A stretch of DNA of 64,000 nt from NCBI GenBank assembly GCA_020881835.1, contig CP052876.1, positions 1,736,001 to 1,800,000 on the forward strand, in the 5' to 3' direction. This document shows, one piece after another, positions 34,552-44,202 of this stretch. Source of the DNA: Kineosporiaceae bacterium SCSIO 59966. GTDB taxonomy: Bacteria; Actinomycetota; Actinomycetes; Actinomycetales; SCSIO-59966. The number at the start of each line of letters is the position of its first letter. Within the stretch, counting starts at the first letter, position 1. The notes beneath the pieces are model-generated. The model was not told where the DNA came from and did not search any database. It was given only the letters and a program-made list of their open reading frames with translations. Both the position numbers and the translations under genes were made by a program.

Positions 34552-34698
34552 GGGGATCCTCCTCCTCCTTGGCGATCTCTCAACATGGCTGAGTCTGTAG
34601 GAGGCTACCGACAGCGGCGCGCTGCCGCGTACGAAGCGCCCGACAGACAGCCTGTACTTGCAGTTTCAGACGACCTACGCGTCGGCGCGAACACCTGA

Positions 34699-37600
34699 TC
34701 ACAGGTCACCTCTGCTCTCCGGGGGCCAGTAAGCCCCACCTCTCGGGGCCTCGTGCCGTCGAGGTCGACGACCGCGAGCCGAGGCGCTTGCTGGACGTCC
34801 CCGGTGGGCTTGCGGACGCCAGGCGCGGACGGCGTCCCGGGTCAACCCGTGACCTTGCAGCTGGTCGTCGAGGAAGGCGGTGTAGAACGCGGCCGGGCTG
34901 CCGCCGTAGAGCGGGTCGGGCTCCTCGTGCCACTGGTGCAGCCACGGCTCTAGCTCCGTGAGCCCGGCGAGCAGCGGGGCGAGTCGGTCGGCGTCCCACC
35001 CGTCGTGCTGGCTGCGCTCGAGCACGAGCCGGGAAAGGGCTTGCGCCTGGGCGAGGCGGTCCCAGCCGGCCCAACCGAGGACGTCGGTGCGGTCGCCCTC
35101 GCGGGCGGCACCGGGGTAGGAGATGAAGCGCTCCTTGGGCACGTCGAGCTTGCCGCGGTGCCGCCAGATCGCGGTGCTTCGGAAGTCCCCTTGCCCGTAC
35201 TTCGGCGGCACGGGGATCTCCCCCACCGGCTCGCCGCGGTCCTCAGCGCGCTGCAGGTCCCACACCCGCTCCCACTCGGCGCGCTTGCGCAGGCCGGAGT
35301 CCTTGTAGCGGTGGGCGGCCAGGTACGGCACCGCCTCCTCCTTGATCAGGCGGCCGAGTTCGGCGGTGAGGTCCTGGTCGGCGCGCCCGGTGAGCAGGAC
35401 CAGGACGTCGCGCAGGCCGCCGTCAGCTCGGAGCAGGTCGCTGAGCTGGGCGACGGACAGCACCCGCGGCCCGTGCTCGTCGCGCCACAGAGACTCGGCC
35501 TCGAGGCGGTCCAGCACCCAGTCAGTGAGGGCGTCGGCCTGCTGGGCGTCCCAGGAGCGGGTGGCCCAGCGCCGTTTGCACTCCGGCCGCTCGATCAGGT
35601 GGAGCATAGGGTGGGACTCGATGACGTCGATACGCCGCTGGACCAGTTGGCGGTAGCCCGCCGGCCAGTGGTCGGGGATCTCGGTGACCGGGGTGGACCC
35701 GTGCCGGGCGAACCACTTGGTCTCGAGCTCGCCGGCGGCCATCTTGCGGGCAAGGACGATCTCGAACGCCCGCTCCCCCAGCGCCAGACCAGGCAGGTCG
35801 TCACCGGAATACGTGAGGTCCTCGTCGAGGACGCCGTACAGCCGGTAGACCTCCCAGTCGAGTTCCTCCTGGACCGCGATCATCTCGGCGCGCGTGGCAG
35901 CCCACTGGCGATGTGCCTCGGCCAGGGCGTCGCGGGTGGGGACGCCGGTGGAAGCGACGGCAGCGGGAGTGACGGTGGCCAGGTGCTGGGCGAGGGTGTC
36001 GAGCCGTCTCGCACGCTCCAGCGGGGCACCGTTCGGGAGCGGGAACTCCTGGAGTTTGGTGCCGGTGAACTCGTAAAAGTTCTCCCACTCTACGGTGGTC
36101 TGACGCGCTCCCCGCTGATCCACTGTGCTGCCCTTGTTGTGGCTGACCTGCTTCAGCCAGAAGCAGGCGGTGGACGAGTTGAGCAGGCCGAGGAGCCGCA
36201 GGTGGTCGTCCTCGCTGGCCCCCTCCGGCAACTTGATGACCGGCGCGGACCGGTTGAAGACCTTCCCGCCGCGGTCGAGCACGAAGTGGTTGTGCGTCGC
36301 CACGAACGCGAACGCAATCGATACCGGGGTCGCGTATCGCTCCGGAATCCACCGATACCACGTCCACCAGTCGTCGCCTGCAGCCAACCGAGTCTCGCCG
36401 CCGAACCCAGTGACATTCCCCGTCACTGTCCGATAGCGCCAGAGGTGGCGTCCCCACGCTGACGTAAGGTCAAGCGGCACGACGTCGCCACCATCACGAT
36501 ACGGAGCCAGCGCGTCGTCGCCCCGTTGAACGTCCCAGTCTCGAACCAGCTCGCCGATGATCAGGGGTCGGACCACGTGCGGGGGGACAGCCATGCGGAC
36601 AGTCCACGGGCGTGGGACCAGAAAGACGTCATCGGCTCCGGGGAAGCTGGCAAAGCCGATGGGCCCCGAGATCAACGAAGCGAGTGGCGATGTGGACGCC
36701 TCATTCAATGCGGCCAGTAGTACATCGGCGCCGCCGCCGGAGAGAGACCAGGGATGCGCCAGGAGCCGGTCACGAAGTAGGTCCGTCACGGTGACGTAAT
36801 CGTTCTGGGTCTCTGGTGCATTGATGTTGTCGACGATGCTGCGCCAGACGACTCCCTTCGCAGGATCGGCTGGCGCTGAAGGTTCACCGCGGATACCCAG
36901 GACCGCCCGGAGCGTCTGGGCTCTCGGGTACCGACGGTTGCCGACAAGGATCACCGTCGGCGTGCCGTGTCCCGGGATGTACGCACCGGAGGTGTCGATG
37001 ACGTGCGTGAGGTCGATGCCAGTGAAGAACTGCTCGATGACCTTCTTCCCGAATTCGCGCTTCATGAAGGCGTTTGACGTGATCTGCCCGACAACGCCCG
37101 GGGTCTCTTCGTTCCTGACGGCAAGCGCGAAGAACAGCTCGGCGAACGGAACGGACAGCTGGTACTTGCCGGAGCATGTCTCGTACAAACCGCGGTAAGC
37201 GGTGTTGAGCGCCTTGTCCTTCACCGTGATGTACGGCGGGTTCCCCACCACCGCGTGGTAGCGCCCGCGGCTCAGGATGTCGGGGTACTGGTCGACGTCC
37301 TCCCAGGCGTACCGGTGCTCGTCGAGGCGAAGCTCCCCGCCGTCCAATTCGGCCTGCAGCTGCCGACCGCCGGACCCCCAGATGAGCGAGTCCCCCGTCG
37401 CGACGTGGAGCACGCGACTGAAGTCCGGCGCGTCCGCGGTGTCGAGACCGGTGGCACCGCAGGCGCGCAGGGCGGCGACGGTCAGCCGGAACTTCGCGAT
37501 CGCCGTCGCCGCCGGGTTGACGTCCACCCCGTGCACGGCGTCCAGCGCCCGCTCGACCCGCTGCCGGACCTCCAGGCCGGGTTCGGCCCGCGTCCACCCG

Positions 37601-38361
37601 TCGAGCAGCCGCCGGAAGGCTCCGAGCAGGAAGTGCCCGGACCCGCACGTCGGGTCGATCATCCGAAAGTCGTTGAGCCCGAACCGGTCCAGCGCCGGGT
37701 CCAGGGTGAGGTCGAGGATGAACTCCTCGACGAACTCCGGTGTCTGCAGCAGCGCGTACCGCTTCCGGGCGTCCTGCGACAGGTCCTGGTACAGGTCACC
37801 GAGGAAGCGGGTGTCCCAGTCCGGGGAGTCGAACCGGTGCACCAGCCGGCCGTCGCCGTCGCGGCGGCGAAAGAAGGCGACGAGCGCCTCGGCCGCGTCC
37901 GCGGACACGTCCCACCACCAGACGAAGTCGGTGTCGGGGAACATCGACGCGCCGGCGCGGGTCCCCCGCAGCCAGCGGAAGGACTCCCGCAGCCAGGTGC
38001 GGTCGTTCTCCCGGGGATGCTGCTGGATCCACGCCGCCTGCCCGTCCACGGCGCGGGCCAGGCCGTCACCGCGCCGGTCCGGGACGCCGGCGATCCACCG
38101 CCGGTCGGTGAGGTCGTTGTCCTCGCAGAACCGCACGAACACACAGCCGAGCACCCACGACACGGCGGCCTGGGTGGCCTGCGCGTCCAGCCACGCCGTC
38201 CACGACTCGGCGGTGCGGCCCACGCCGCTGGCCCGGGCGTGGTCGCTGCGCAGCCGGGCGGCCAGGTCCGGCAGCCGGTCCACCTGCTGCCGCAGGTCGT
38301 CCTCCAGGCGGCGAACCTGCGCCTGCAGGTCGTTGAGCAGGGCGGCGGACTGCACGGTCAC
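34699..38361 (-). CDS. pglX: BREX-2 adenine-specific DNA methyltransferase PglX
   Basis: A 1,220-residue protein from GTG 38361, which overlaps the pglW stop (GTGA). The methyltransferase core is clear: motif I MIDPTCGSGHFLLGAFRRLL (residues 234-253) binds S-adenosylmethionine, VHGVDVNPAATAIAKFRLTV follows, and motif IV VVGNPPYITVKD (residues 371-382) is the N6-adenine catalytic motif. The N-terminal 220 residues are helical; the C-terminal half probably holds target recognition and interaction domains. In type 2 BREX this enzyme methylates host DNA as the self mark and is needed for phage exclusion. Length and motifs indicate an intact gene. No phase-variable homopolymer or repeat tract was seen in it. 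Confidence 0.95.
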   Translation of the reverse strand: MTVQSAALLNDLQAQVRRLEDDLRQQVDRLPDLAARLRSDHARASGVGRTAESWTAWLDAQATQAAVSWVLGCVFVRFCEDNDLTDRRWIAGVPDRRGDGLARAVDGQAAWIQQHPRENDRTWLRESFRWLRGTRAGASMFPDTDFVWWWDVSADAAEALVAFFRRRDGDGRLVHRFDSPDWDTRFLGDLYQDLSQDARKRYALLQTPEFVEEFILDLTLDPALDRFGLNDFRMIDPTCGSGHFLLGAFRRLLDGWTRAEPGLEVRQRVERALDAVHGVDVNPAATAIAKFRLTVAALRACGATGLDTADAPDFSRVLHVATGDSLIWGSGGRQLQAELDGGELRLDEHRYAWEDVDQYPDILSRGRYHAVVGNPPYITVKDKALNTAYRGLYETCSGKYQLSVPFAELFFALAVRNEETPGVVGQITSNAFMKREFGKKVIEQFFTGIDLTHVIDTSGAYIPGHGTPTVILVGNRRYPRAQTLRAVLGIRGEPSAPADPAKGVVWRSIVDNINAPETQNDYVTVTDLLRDRLLAHPWSLSGGGADVLLAALNEASTSPLASLISGPIGFASFPGADDVFLVPRPWTVRMAVPPHVVRPLIIGELVRDWDVQRGDDALAPYRDGGDVVPLDLTSAWGRHLWRYRTVTGNVTGFGGETRLAAGDDWWTWYRWIPERYATPVSIAFAFVATHNHFVLDRGGKVFNRSAPVIKLPEGASEDDHLRLLGLLNSSTACFWLKQVSHNKGSTVDQRGARQTTVEWENFYEFTGTKLQEFPLPNGAPLERARRLDTLAQHLATVTPAAVASTGVPTRDALAEAHRQWAATRAEMIAVQEELDWEVYRLYGVLDEDLTYSGDDLPGLALGERAFEIVLARKMAAGELETKWFARHGSTPVTEIPDHWPAGYRQLVQRRIDVIESHPMLHLIERPECKRRWATRSWDAQQADALTDWVLDRLEAESLWRDEHGPRVLSVAQLSDLLRADGGLRDVLVLLTGRADQDLTAELGRLIKEEAVPYLAAHRYKDSGLRKRAEWERVWDLQRAEDRGEPVGEIPVPPKYGQGDFRSTAIWRHRGKLDVPKERFISYPGAAREGDRTDVLGWAGWDRLAQAQALSRLVLERSQHDGWDADRLAPLLAGLTELEPWLHQWHEEPDPLYGGSPAAFYTAFLDDQLQGHGLTRDAVRAWRPQAHRGRPASASARGRRPRRHEAPRGGAYWPPESRGDL

Positions 38362-41300
38362 GAGGCTCTCCCGGTGGTGGTGACGAGGGCCGCGTCCACC
38401 CACGAGCGCGGCACGGTGACCCAGCCACCGACGGTCGGTGCGGGCTTGTCGTCCAGGCGGGGCGCGCGGCCGTCGCCGTTCGCCGCCACGAGCAGCCACC
38501 GCGTCGCCGGTCGGGCCGTGGCCGGGTCGGCGAGCTCCTCCAGCTGGCGCAGCCGGCCGTAGCGGGCCAGCACCTCCGCCTCCACCAGCAGGAGCGGCTG
38601 GGGATCGGCGGCCAGACGCTCCTCGACCCGGGCGGCGGCCCGACCGACGAGGTGACGCAGGTTCGCGGCATCCCCCGGGGCGGCGTCCGGGCGGTCCGCC
38701 CGCAGTACGAGGGACCAGTCCACGTTGAGGTCGTCGGCGACGTGGTGCATCTCCGCGAGCAGCTCCCGGGCCACGTCGACCACCTCGAGACCGAACGTCG
38801 ACGCGAGCACCCGCGGTGCGACGTCCAGGCGGGACCGGTCGACGGCCAGGGTGAGGAAGCCGCGGGTGCCGAGCAGCGCCCGCATCCGCGCCACAAACTC
38901 CGAGTGCTCCGCCGTGGGCGACGTCGCGCCGGCCCGGGTCGTCGTCGCGGTCCGCGTGCCGGACAAGCCCGCGAAGGTCTCAGCGGTGAGCGGGACGAAC
39001 CGCCCGCCGTCGGGCCGCAGCGGCAGACCCGCCTCCACGACCAGCTGCTCCAGGGCGGCACCCTCCGGCAGCGGGGCCGCCTGCGGGTAGCGGGTGCGGA
39101 CCCGGGCGCTGAGCTGCTGGGCCGTCAGCGGGTTGCGCAGCCCGGAGAAGCTGCCGGCGAGTTGGCGCAGCGACCGCTCGGGCGGCATCCCAGCCGGGTA
39201 GATCTCCCCGCGGGAGGTCACGGCAGCCGTGCGGGAGGCGGCCACGGCGACCCGGGGCAGCCGGTCCGGTGCGAGCGGCGGCAGGCCCTCGGGCGGTCGG
39301 ACGGCCTGCAGCCGGTCCAGGCTGCGAGCCGCGGACGGCAGGGGCTCCTCGGCGGCGAGTTCGTCGGCGGCTGCGCCGAGCGCGACCGCGTAGTCGAGCA
39401 GCGTGGCTGCCGCGGGCGCGTCCGCGGCCTCCGGCTCCACCGCCAGCAGGACCGTGCCGGCAGTGCGCCGCAAGTCCAGTCGCGAGTCCCCGCCCCGCTC
39501 CAGCTCGACCTCGACGGCGGCGCGCACCAGACCCAGACCCCGGGCCAGCCGCTGGACGTCCGGGGCGGTCGAACCGCGCAGCCGGAGCAGGCCGAAGGCC
39601 ACCTCGTCGGCACCTGCCACGCCCCCGGCGTCCTGGACGAGCTGGACGACCTCGTCGCGCACCTCCCGCAGAGCCGGGACCCTGGCCCACCGGTCGCGGG
39701 CCTTCCGGACGATCTGGGTGACCCGCTGGCTGCTGACACCGAGCCGGCGGGCGACCTCCGCCTGGCTCGGCCACGTCGCCGACTGGTCGCCGTCCGGGCC
39801 GCCCAGCCCCAGCAGCAGCCGAGTCGCGTGGACCTCGCTGGCGTTGCGGCTGGTCTCCGCGGGCACCAGGGCGGCCAGGACGGCGTCCACGCTGCTGCCC
39901 TCGACCTCCGGCGCCGGGGCCGTCGTGACCGTGGACTCGCTCGTCGACGCCGGTGCCAGCTGCTGACGCCACTGCTTAGCCCGGCGGCGCACCTCGCGGC
40001 GGGTCGCCTCGGACACCCCCGCCAACCGGCTGATCTCGAACGGGGGCCGCTCGAGCAGGTCACCGACGGTGGCGATGCCGATCCGGGTCAGGGCGCTGAC
40101 GGCCCGCGGGGTCAGACCGGTGTCGCCGACGGGTGTCTGCAGGCCGACCTGCTGGGCGAGCCGGTCACGCTCGGCGCCGGCCAGCGGCTCGACGTCCGAC
40201 TCGCCCTCGTGGGCCGTCGGGACGCTCGCGAACACCTCCGCCCAGGCCCGCGCCATCGCGTCGATGCCGTCGTAGCGGGCCTTCGGGTCCCGGGCTAGCG
40301 CGGTGGCGAAGAACGCGGACAGGCCGTCGGCGACGGCGGGGTCGAACAGCTCCGGGTCGATGGTGATGTCATCGGCGACGACGGCCGGGTTGGCCTCACC
40401 GCCGTAGGTCGGCAGGGCGCCGGTCGCCATCTCGTAGAGGGTCACCGCGGCGGCGTAGCGCTCGGCCGCGGCGTCCCAGCGTGGCCGGTGCACCGGGTGG
40501 AAGAACGGATCCAGGTACGGCGGGGTGCCGACCTTCGTCTCCTCCAGCGGGGCCCGCGACAGCGAGAAGTCGAACAGGGCCAGGTGCTGAGCGCGGGTCT
40601 TCTGGTTCAGCTCACGGTGGGCCAGGTTGGCCGGCTTGATGTCCCGGTGGTTCACGCCCGCGTCGTCCAGGGCCTCGAGGATCTTCATGAGGTCGGTGCC
40701 CCACCGTTCGAGCAGGTCGATCGACAGGCGGCCCTCACGGCGCAGCAGCTCGTCCAGCGGCTCGCGGCCGGCGTCCTCCAGCAGCAGGCAGGTGCGGCCG
40801 CCGATCTCGAGCGGCCCGTCCAGCAGGGCGGCGATCCGCTGGTTGCGGACCCGGCGGAGCACCTCGGCCTCGTCGACGAGCCGGTCGCGGCGGCTCTCGT
40901 CCAGCACCACCTTGAGGACGGCGCGCCGCGGCGGGGTGGTGGCGTGGTCGTCCACCAGCAGGGCCTGGGCGGTCGAGCCACGGCCCAGCCGGTCGACGAC
41001 GACGAAGCGGTCCGGGTGGTCCGGCGTCCCGAGCCGTGAACCCGTGACCGCCTCCAACGGGTCCACTCGCTCGTCGGCGTCGTCCGGGGTGGTCAGCTCG
41101 TCCAGGAGCTTCTCCACGCCGCGGGAGAACTCGGCCGCCGAGCGCATGCGCAGGTCGACGTCGCCCTGCGTCGCCTCGTAGACGAGCTCCTCCATCGCCT
41201 CCGGGACGCCGTCCAGGTCGGCGCTGACGAACAGCCCGCCGTCCGCAGCCAGCCGGGCGAGCAGCTCGTCGGTGCTGCGGGCCGGGGGCCGACCGGTGAA

Positions 41301-42602
41301 GACGAGGTAGGCCAGGGCGCCGAGGCCGAAGACGTCGAGCATGATGCCGTCGGCGTTCGGGTTGGTCAGGCCGTCCGGGGCCAGGAACGGTGCCGCCCCC
41401 GGGTCGGTCAGGGCCTCGAGGTTCCGCGTCCCGGAGACGACGGTGCCGACGGTCGCGGTGCTCGGCAGCCGCCCGGCGGTCTGCCAGTCCCGGATCCGTA
41501 CCGCCGGGTGCCCGTCGGAGGTCTGCCGGACGTACACCGACCGGGGGCTGAGCCGGCGGTGCACGAGCCGGCGGCCGTGGGCGTACCGGATGGTCGACGC
41601 GAGGGTGCTGACGATGTCCAGCCGGTGCCCGACGTCCAGGTCGGGGTGCTGGGCCAGGTAGTGGTCGAGCCGGACCTCCCGCGTGTCGTGCTCAAAGACC
41701 ACCGCAGGGCCCCGCTCGTGGTCGACGAAGTCGACGGCCCGGGCGATGCCGGGGTGCTGCACGCCCTCCAGCAGGGCGAACTCGCGGCGGGCGGCGCGCA
41801 GGATCGTGGCCCTGTCCTGGGCGGTGGCCGCCTTGTGCACTAGGTAGATCCGCACCCGGCGGACCACGCCGTCCAGCTGGGTGTGGTGGCCGAGGTAGTC
41901 CTGCCAGCCGGGGCCCTCGGCGATCGGGTCCTCGTCCAGCAGCAGGGTGCCGACCTGACGCAGCCGCACGCTGCGCCGGATCCCGGCGGCGTCGACGAGT
42001 TTGGCGATCTCCCGGGAGCGGGTGCGGTCGACGACGTTGCGGACGTCACCTGCCGGCGCGGTCAGCAGGTCCGCGACGAGCCTGGGGAGACCGGCCGGCC
42101 CCTGGCCGTCGAGACCGTAGACGCCCTGCCGGCCCTGGTCGTCCAGCTGGACGACGGTGCCCGGCGCGTGCAGGAGGACCGAGGCGGTCACGTACGGGAC
42201 GCGGGTACGCAGCCCCTTGTCCCGGGCGACGTCCTCGAGCAGGGACCGCAGACGCTTGGCCTTAGCCTCGGCGAGCAGGCGCGGGTTGTCGACCGGGTGA
42301 CCGTTGTGCCACCACGTCTGGCCGTCGCCGCGCAGGGCGCCCTGCCAGTGCTTGAGCTCGACCAGGTGCAGGCCGGACCTGCCGACGACGAGCAGGTCCA
42401 CCTCGTACAGGCGGCCATCGGCGGCGGTGAAGGTGAAGTTGCTCCAGGCCCGGTAGGGGTCGGCGTCGGGCAGCAGGTCACGCACCGCCGCCAGGCCCGC
42501 CCGCTCGTGGGCGAACTCCGACGGGGTGACCTCGACCCATCGCCGACTGTCCGGTTGCACGTCTTCCGCTTCCTCCCCCGGTGTTGCCGCGGACGGCGAC
42601 AT
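38358..42602 (-). CDS. pglW: BREX-2 Ser/Thr kinase PglW with NERD domain
   Basis: A 1,414-residue protein from ATG 42602. Residues 25-150 are a NERD domain (YEVDLLVVGRSGLHLVELKH, with D69, E82 and K84). Residues about 215-500 resemble a degenerate kinase (RLVHRRLSPRSVYVR with HRR for HRD). Residues about 530-800 are a fuller kinase with glycine loop DRLGRGSTAQALL, a Lys in VLKVVLDES, catalytic loop VNHRDIKPANLAHRE, and DFS in place of DFG (LFDFSLSRAP). Later come a helix-hairpin-helix-like segment (LTRIGIATVGDLLERP) and a sigma-like HTH (QAEVARRLGVSSQRVTQIVR). PglW is the first gene of type 2 operons and is thought to signal or control the system. Confidence 0.95.
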   Translation of the reverse strand: MSPSAATPGEEAEDVQPDSRRWVEVTPSEFAHERAGLAAVRDLLPDADPYRAWSNFTFTAADGRLYEVDLLVVGRSGLHLVELKHWQGALRGDGQTWWHNGHPVDNPRLLAEAKAKRLRSLLEDVARDKGLRTRVPYVTASVLLHAPGTVVQLDDQGRQGVYGLDGQGPAGLPRLVADLLTAPAGDVRNVVDRTRSREIAKLVDAAGIRRSVRLRQVGTLLLDEDPIAEGPGWQDYLGHHTQLDGVVRRVRIYLVHKAATAQDRATILRAARREFALLEGVQHPGIARAVDFVDHERGPAVVFEHDTREVRLDHYLAQHPDLDVGHRLDIVSTLASTIRYAHGRRLVHRRLSPRSVYVRQTSDGHPAVRIRDWQTAGRLPSTATVGTVVSGTRNLEALTDPGAAPFLAPDGLTNPNADGIMLDVFGLGALAYLVFTGRPPARSTDELLARLAADGGLFVSADLDGVPEAMEELVYEATQGDVDLRMRSAAEFSRGVEKLLDELTTPDDADERVDPLEAVTGSRLGTPDHPDRFVVVDRLGRGSTAQALLVDDHATTPPRRAVLKVVLDESRRDRLVDEAEVLRRVRNQRIAALLDGPLEIGGRTCLLLEDAGREPLDELLRREGRLSIDLLERWGTDLMKILEALDDAGVNHRDIKPANLAHRELNQKTRAQHLALFDFSLSRAPLEETKVGTPPYLDPFFHPVHRPRWDAAAERYAAAVTLYEMATGALPTYGGEANPAVVADDITIDPELFDPAVADGLSAFFATALARDPKARYDGIDAMARAWAEVFASVPTAHEGESDVEPLAGAERDRLAQQVGLQTPVGDTGLTPRAVSALTRIGIATVGDLLERPPFEISRLAGVSEATRREVRRRAKQWRQQLAPASTSESTVTTAPAPEVEGSSVDAVLAALVPAETSRNASEVHATRLLLGLGGPDGDQSATWPSQAEVARRLGVSSQRVTQIVRKARDRWARVPALREVRDEVVQLVQDAGGVAGADEVAFGLLRLRGSTAPDVQRLARGLGLVRAAVEVELERGGDSRLDLRRTAGTVLLAVEPEAADAPAAATLLDYAVALGAAADELAAEEPLPSAARSLDRLQAVRPPEGLPPLAPDRLPRVAVAASRTAAVTSRGEIYPAGMPPERSLRQLAGSFSGLRNPLTAQQLSARVRTRYPQAAPLPEGAALEQLVVEAGLPLRPDGGRFVPLTAETFAGLSGTRTATTTRAGATSPTAEHSEFVARMRALLGTRGFLTLAVDRSRLDVAPRVLASTFGLEVVDVARELLAEMHHVADDLNVDWSLVLRADRPDAAPGDAANLRHLVGRAAARVEERLAADPQPLLLVEAEVLARYGRLRQLEELADPATARPATRWLLVAANGDGRAPRLDDKPAPTVGGWVTVPRSWVDAALVTTTGRAS

Positions 42603-42671
42603 CGTGCCACGGCGGGGGCGTTGGAGCCGGGACCGGCGGCGCGGTTTCGTCGCAGGCAGGCAACTGCTTCT

Positions 42672-43328
42672 TCAAGGGCTGATGATCGTGATCGAGCCGA
42701 AGTTGGGCGGCTCGACGACCTCGATCCCGAGACGCTCCAGGACCTGACGAACCGGCACCGGCGCCGGATCACCCGGCATGGCCGGGTTCGGGCTGCCGGC
42801 AGGGCCGAACAGAGCCATCCCCCGGGTCGGGCCCGGGGTGAACCGCAGCAGCGCATACACGCCGCCGAACCCGGCGCGGTGCAGCGTGTCGGCCCATGCC
42901 TGGGTGATGTCGTAGCGTTGAGTGGCGGGCAGTTCATTGGTGGCGCGGAACTGGGCCGCTCGGGCCGAGGTGGTGTCGGCGGCCTTCACGTCGTCGGGCA
43001 GCCGCAGCCGTGACACGACTCGTCCGGCGACGAGGTCCCCGTCCACCCAGCCGCGGTCGGCGCACTCGGGCCCGACCAACTCGTTGACGGCACCCAACTC
43101 GGTCGAGGCCAGGTAGCAGGTGCCGTCCGGGTGCGGCAGGTCGAACCGGCCACCTCCCTCGTCACCGGGAGGGTAGGAGGCGAAGTACCAGGCGCCGCGG
43201 TCCGCCGTTGGCCTCTCCTGGTGCTGCCGAAACCACTCGCTGCCCGCCCGCAGCGTCTTGCGAGGAAACCGCTTGAAATCGAGGGCCGCTTCGTCTGGGG
43301 CCCGCAGCCCAAGGCTGTTACGACCCAC
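42672..43328 (-). CDS. RES-domain toxin (NAD+ phosphorylase type)
   Basis: A 218-residue protein. FPRKTLRAGSEWFRQHQERP, then YFASYPPGDEGGGRFDLPHP, then CYLASTELGAVNELVG is the RES-family pattern, with the conserved Arg, Tyr/Ser and Glu region visible. RES toxins break down NAD+ and stop growth. The GTG start follows the antitoxin stop without a gap (TGAGTG), so translation is coupled. The stop is 69 bp before pglW on the same strand, so the pair may be cotranscribed with BREX. Confidence 0.82.
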   Translation of the reverse strand: MGRNSLGLRAPDEAALDFKRFPRKTLRAGSEWFRQHQERPTADRGAWYFASYPPGDEGGGRFDLPHPDGTCYLASTELGAVNELVGPECADRGWVDGDLVAGRVVSRLRLPDDVKAADTTSARAAQFRATNELPATQRYDITQAWADTLHRAGFGGVYALLRFTPGPTRGMALFGPAGSPNPAMPGDPAPVPVRQVLERLGIEVVEPPNFGSITIISP

Positions 43329-44033
43329 TCAAGCGGCCCACCGGTGTGCGGTGTGCCGGGCGAGGCGCAGCAGGTGCTCGCGATCCCGGCCCTCGTTGAG
43401 CCACTGCACGGGGGTGCGCTCGTCGAGGTCCTTGTTTGGCGTGGTCAGCCACGTCCCGACCGACCAGTTGGGGTGCTCGTCGAAGACGGCCAGAACCTGG
43501 GCCAGGCCGGGCATGACATCGTGGTCGCGAAACTGCCAGGCTGGATAGATCCAGCGTCCGTCGGAGGTCTGCAGCGCCAAGATCGTGTGCCGCCGGCGTC
43601 TGTGCTCGACCGCCTGCTTGGAGATCGGATCCCCGCCCGGTGGGGCGAGCACGACCATGACACCGGCAGTGTCGTAGAAGTCCGGCCCGACTTGTTCAGC
43701 CATCTTGTTCGCCGGTGCGGCGGCAGGCGTCACCGCCAGCATCCGCTTCGCCAACTCCCTCGGGGGCACTCGCGCGGCGCCGGTACGGAGCCGCTGCAGC
43801 AGCGCGGGAACCACGGTGGTGTCGAGTTCAGCGACAAACGCCTCTAGGTACTCCTGCAGATCGTGGGGCAGACCCGACTCGGCCGACGACCGCACGGAGG
43901 ACGCACTCTGGGAAGCGCTCCGGCTGGTCATGGTGGCTGCCTTCTTGGTCGTCTTACTGGTGGTCTTCTTCGTCCCGCCCTTGCTCCAGCCCGCGACGCT
44001 ACGGTTGCTGCTCGTCGCCTTCTTCGCCGCCAT
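43329..44033 (-). CDS. Xre/MbcA/ParS (DUF2384-like) antitoxin with Lys-rich tail
   Basis: A 234-residue protein. The C-terminal 40 residues (PNWSVGTWLTTPNKDLDERT, then PVQWLNEGRDREHLLRLARH) are the toxin-binding part of RES/Xre antitoxins. DFYDTAGVMVVLAPPGGDPI and YPAWQFRDHDVMPGLAQVL belong to the same layout. The N-terminus is unusual: about 35 Lys/Thr/Ser-rich residues, probably a DNA- or RNA-binding tail. The frame is open for a further 50 codons or so upstream of ATG 44033 but has no ATG or GTG there. It is immediately upstream of the RES toxin gene. Confidence 0.8.
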   Translation of the reverse strand: MAAKKATSSNRSVAGWSKGGTKKTTSKTTKKAATMTSRSASQSASSVRSSAESGLPHDLQEYLEAFVAELDTTVVPALLQRLRTGAARVPPRELAKRMLAVTPAAAPANKMAEQVGPDFYDTAGVMVVLAPPGGDPISKQAVEHRRRRHTILALQTSDGRWIYPAWQFRDHDVMPGLAQVLAVFDEHPNWSVGTWLTTPNKDLDERTPVQWLNEGRDREHLLRLARHTAHRWAA

Positions 44034-44202
44034 CTTCGAACCCTTCGGGACGACTCTGTTGAGTAGCCAGTCAAGCCAGTCAACCTCAGGATACGGCTCT
44101 TCACGGTGGGCGTGTAGATCCAGGGTCCACTCACCTTCACCCGCCGCCGCGGAGCGCCCGCTCCTGTCGAGGCGCAGCGTGGACAGGCTCAGCTACGACA
44201 GG

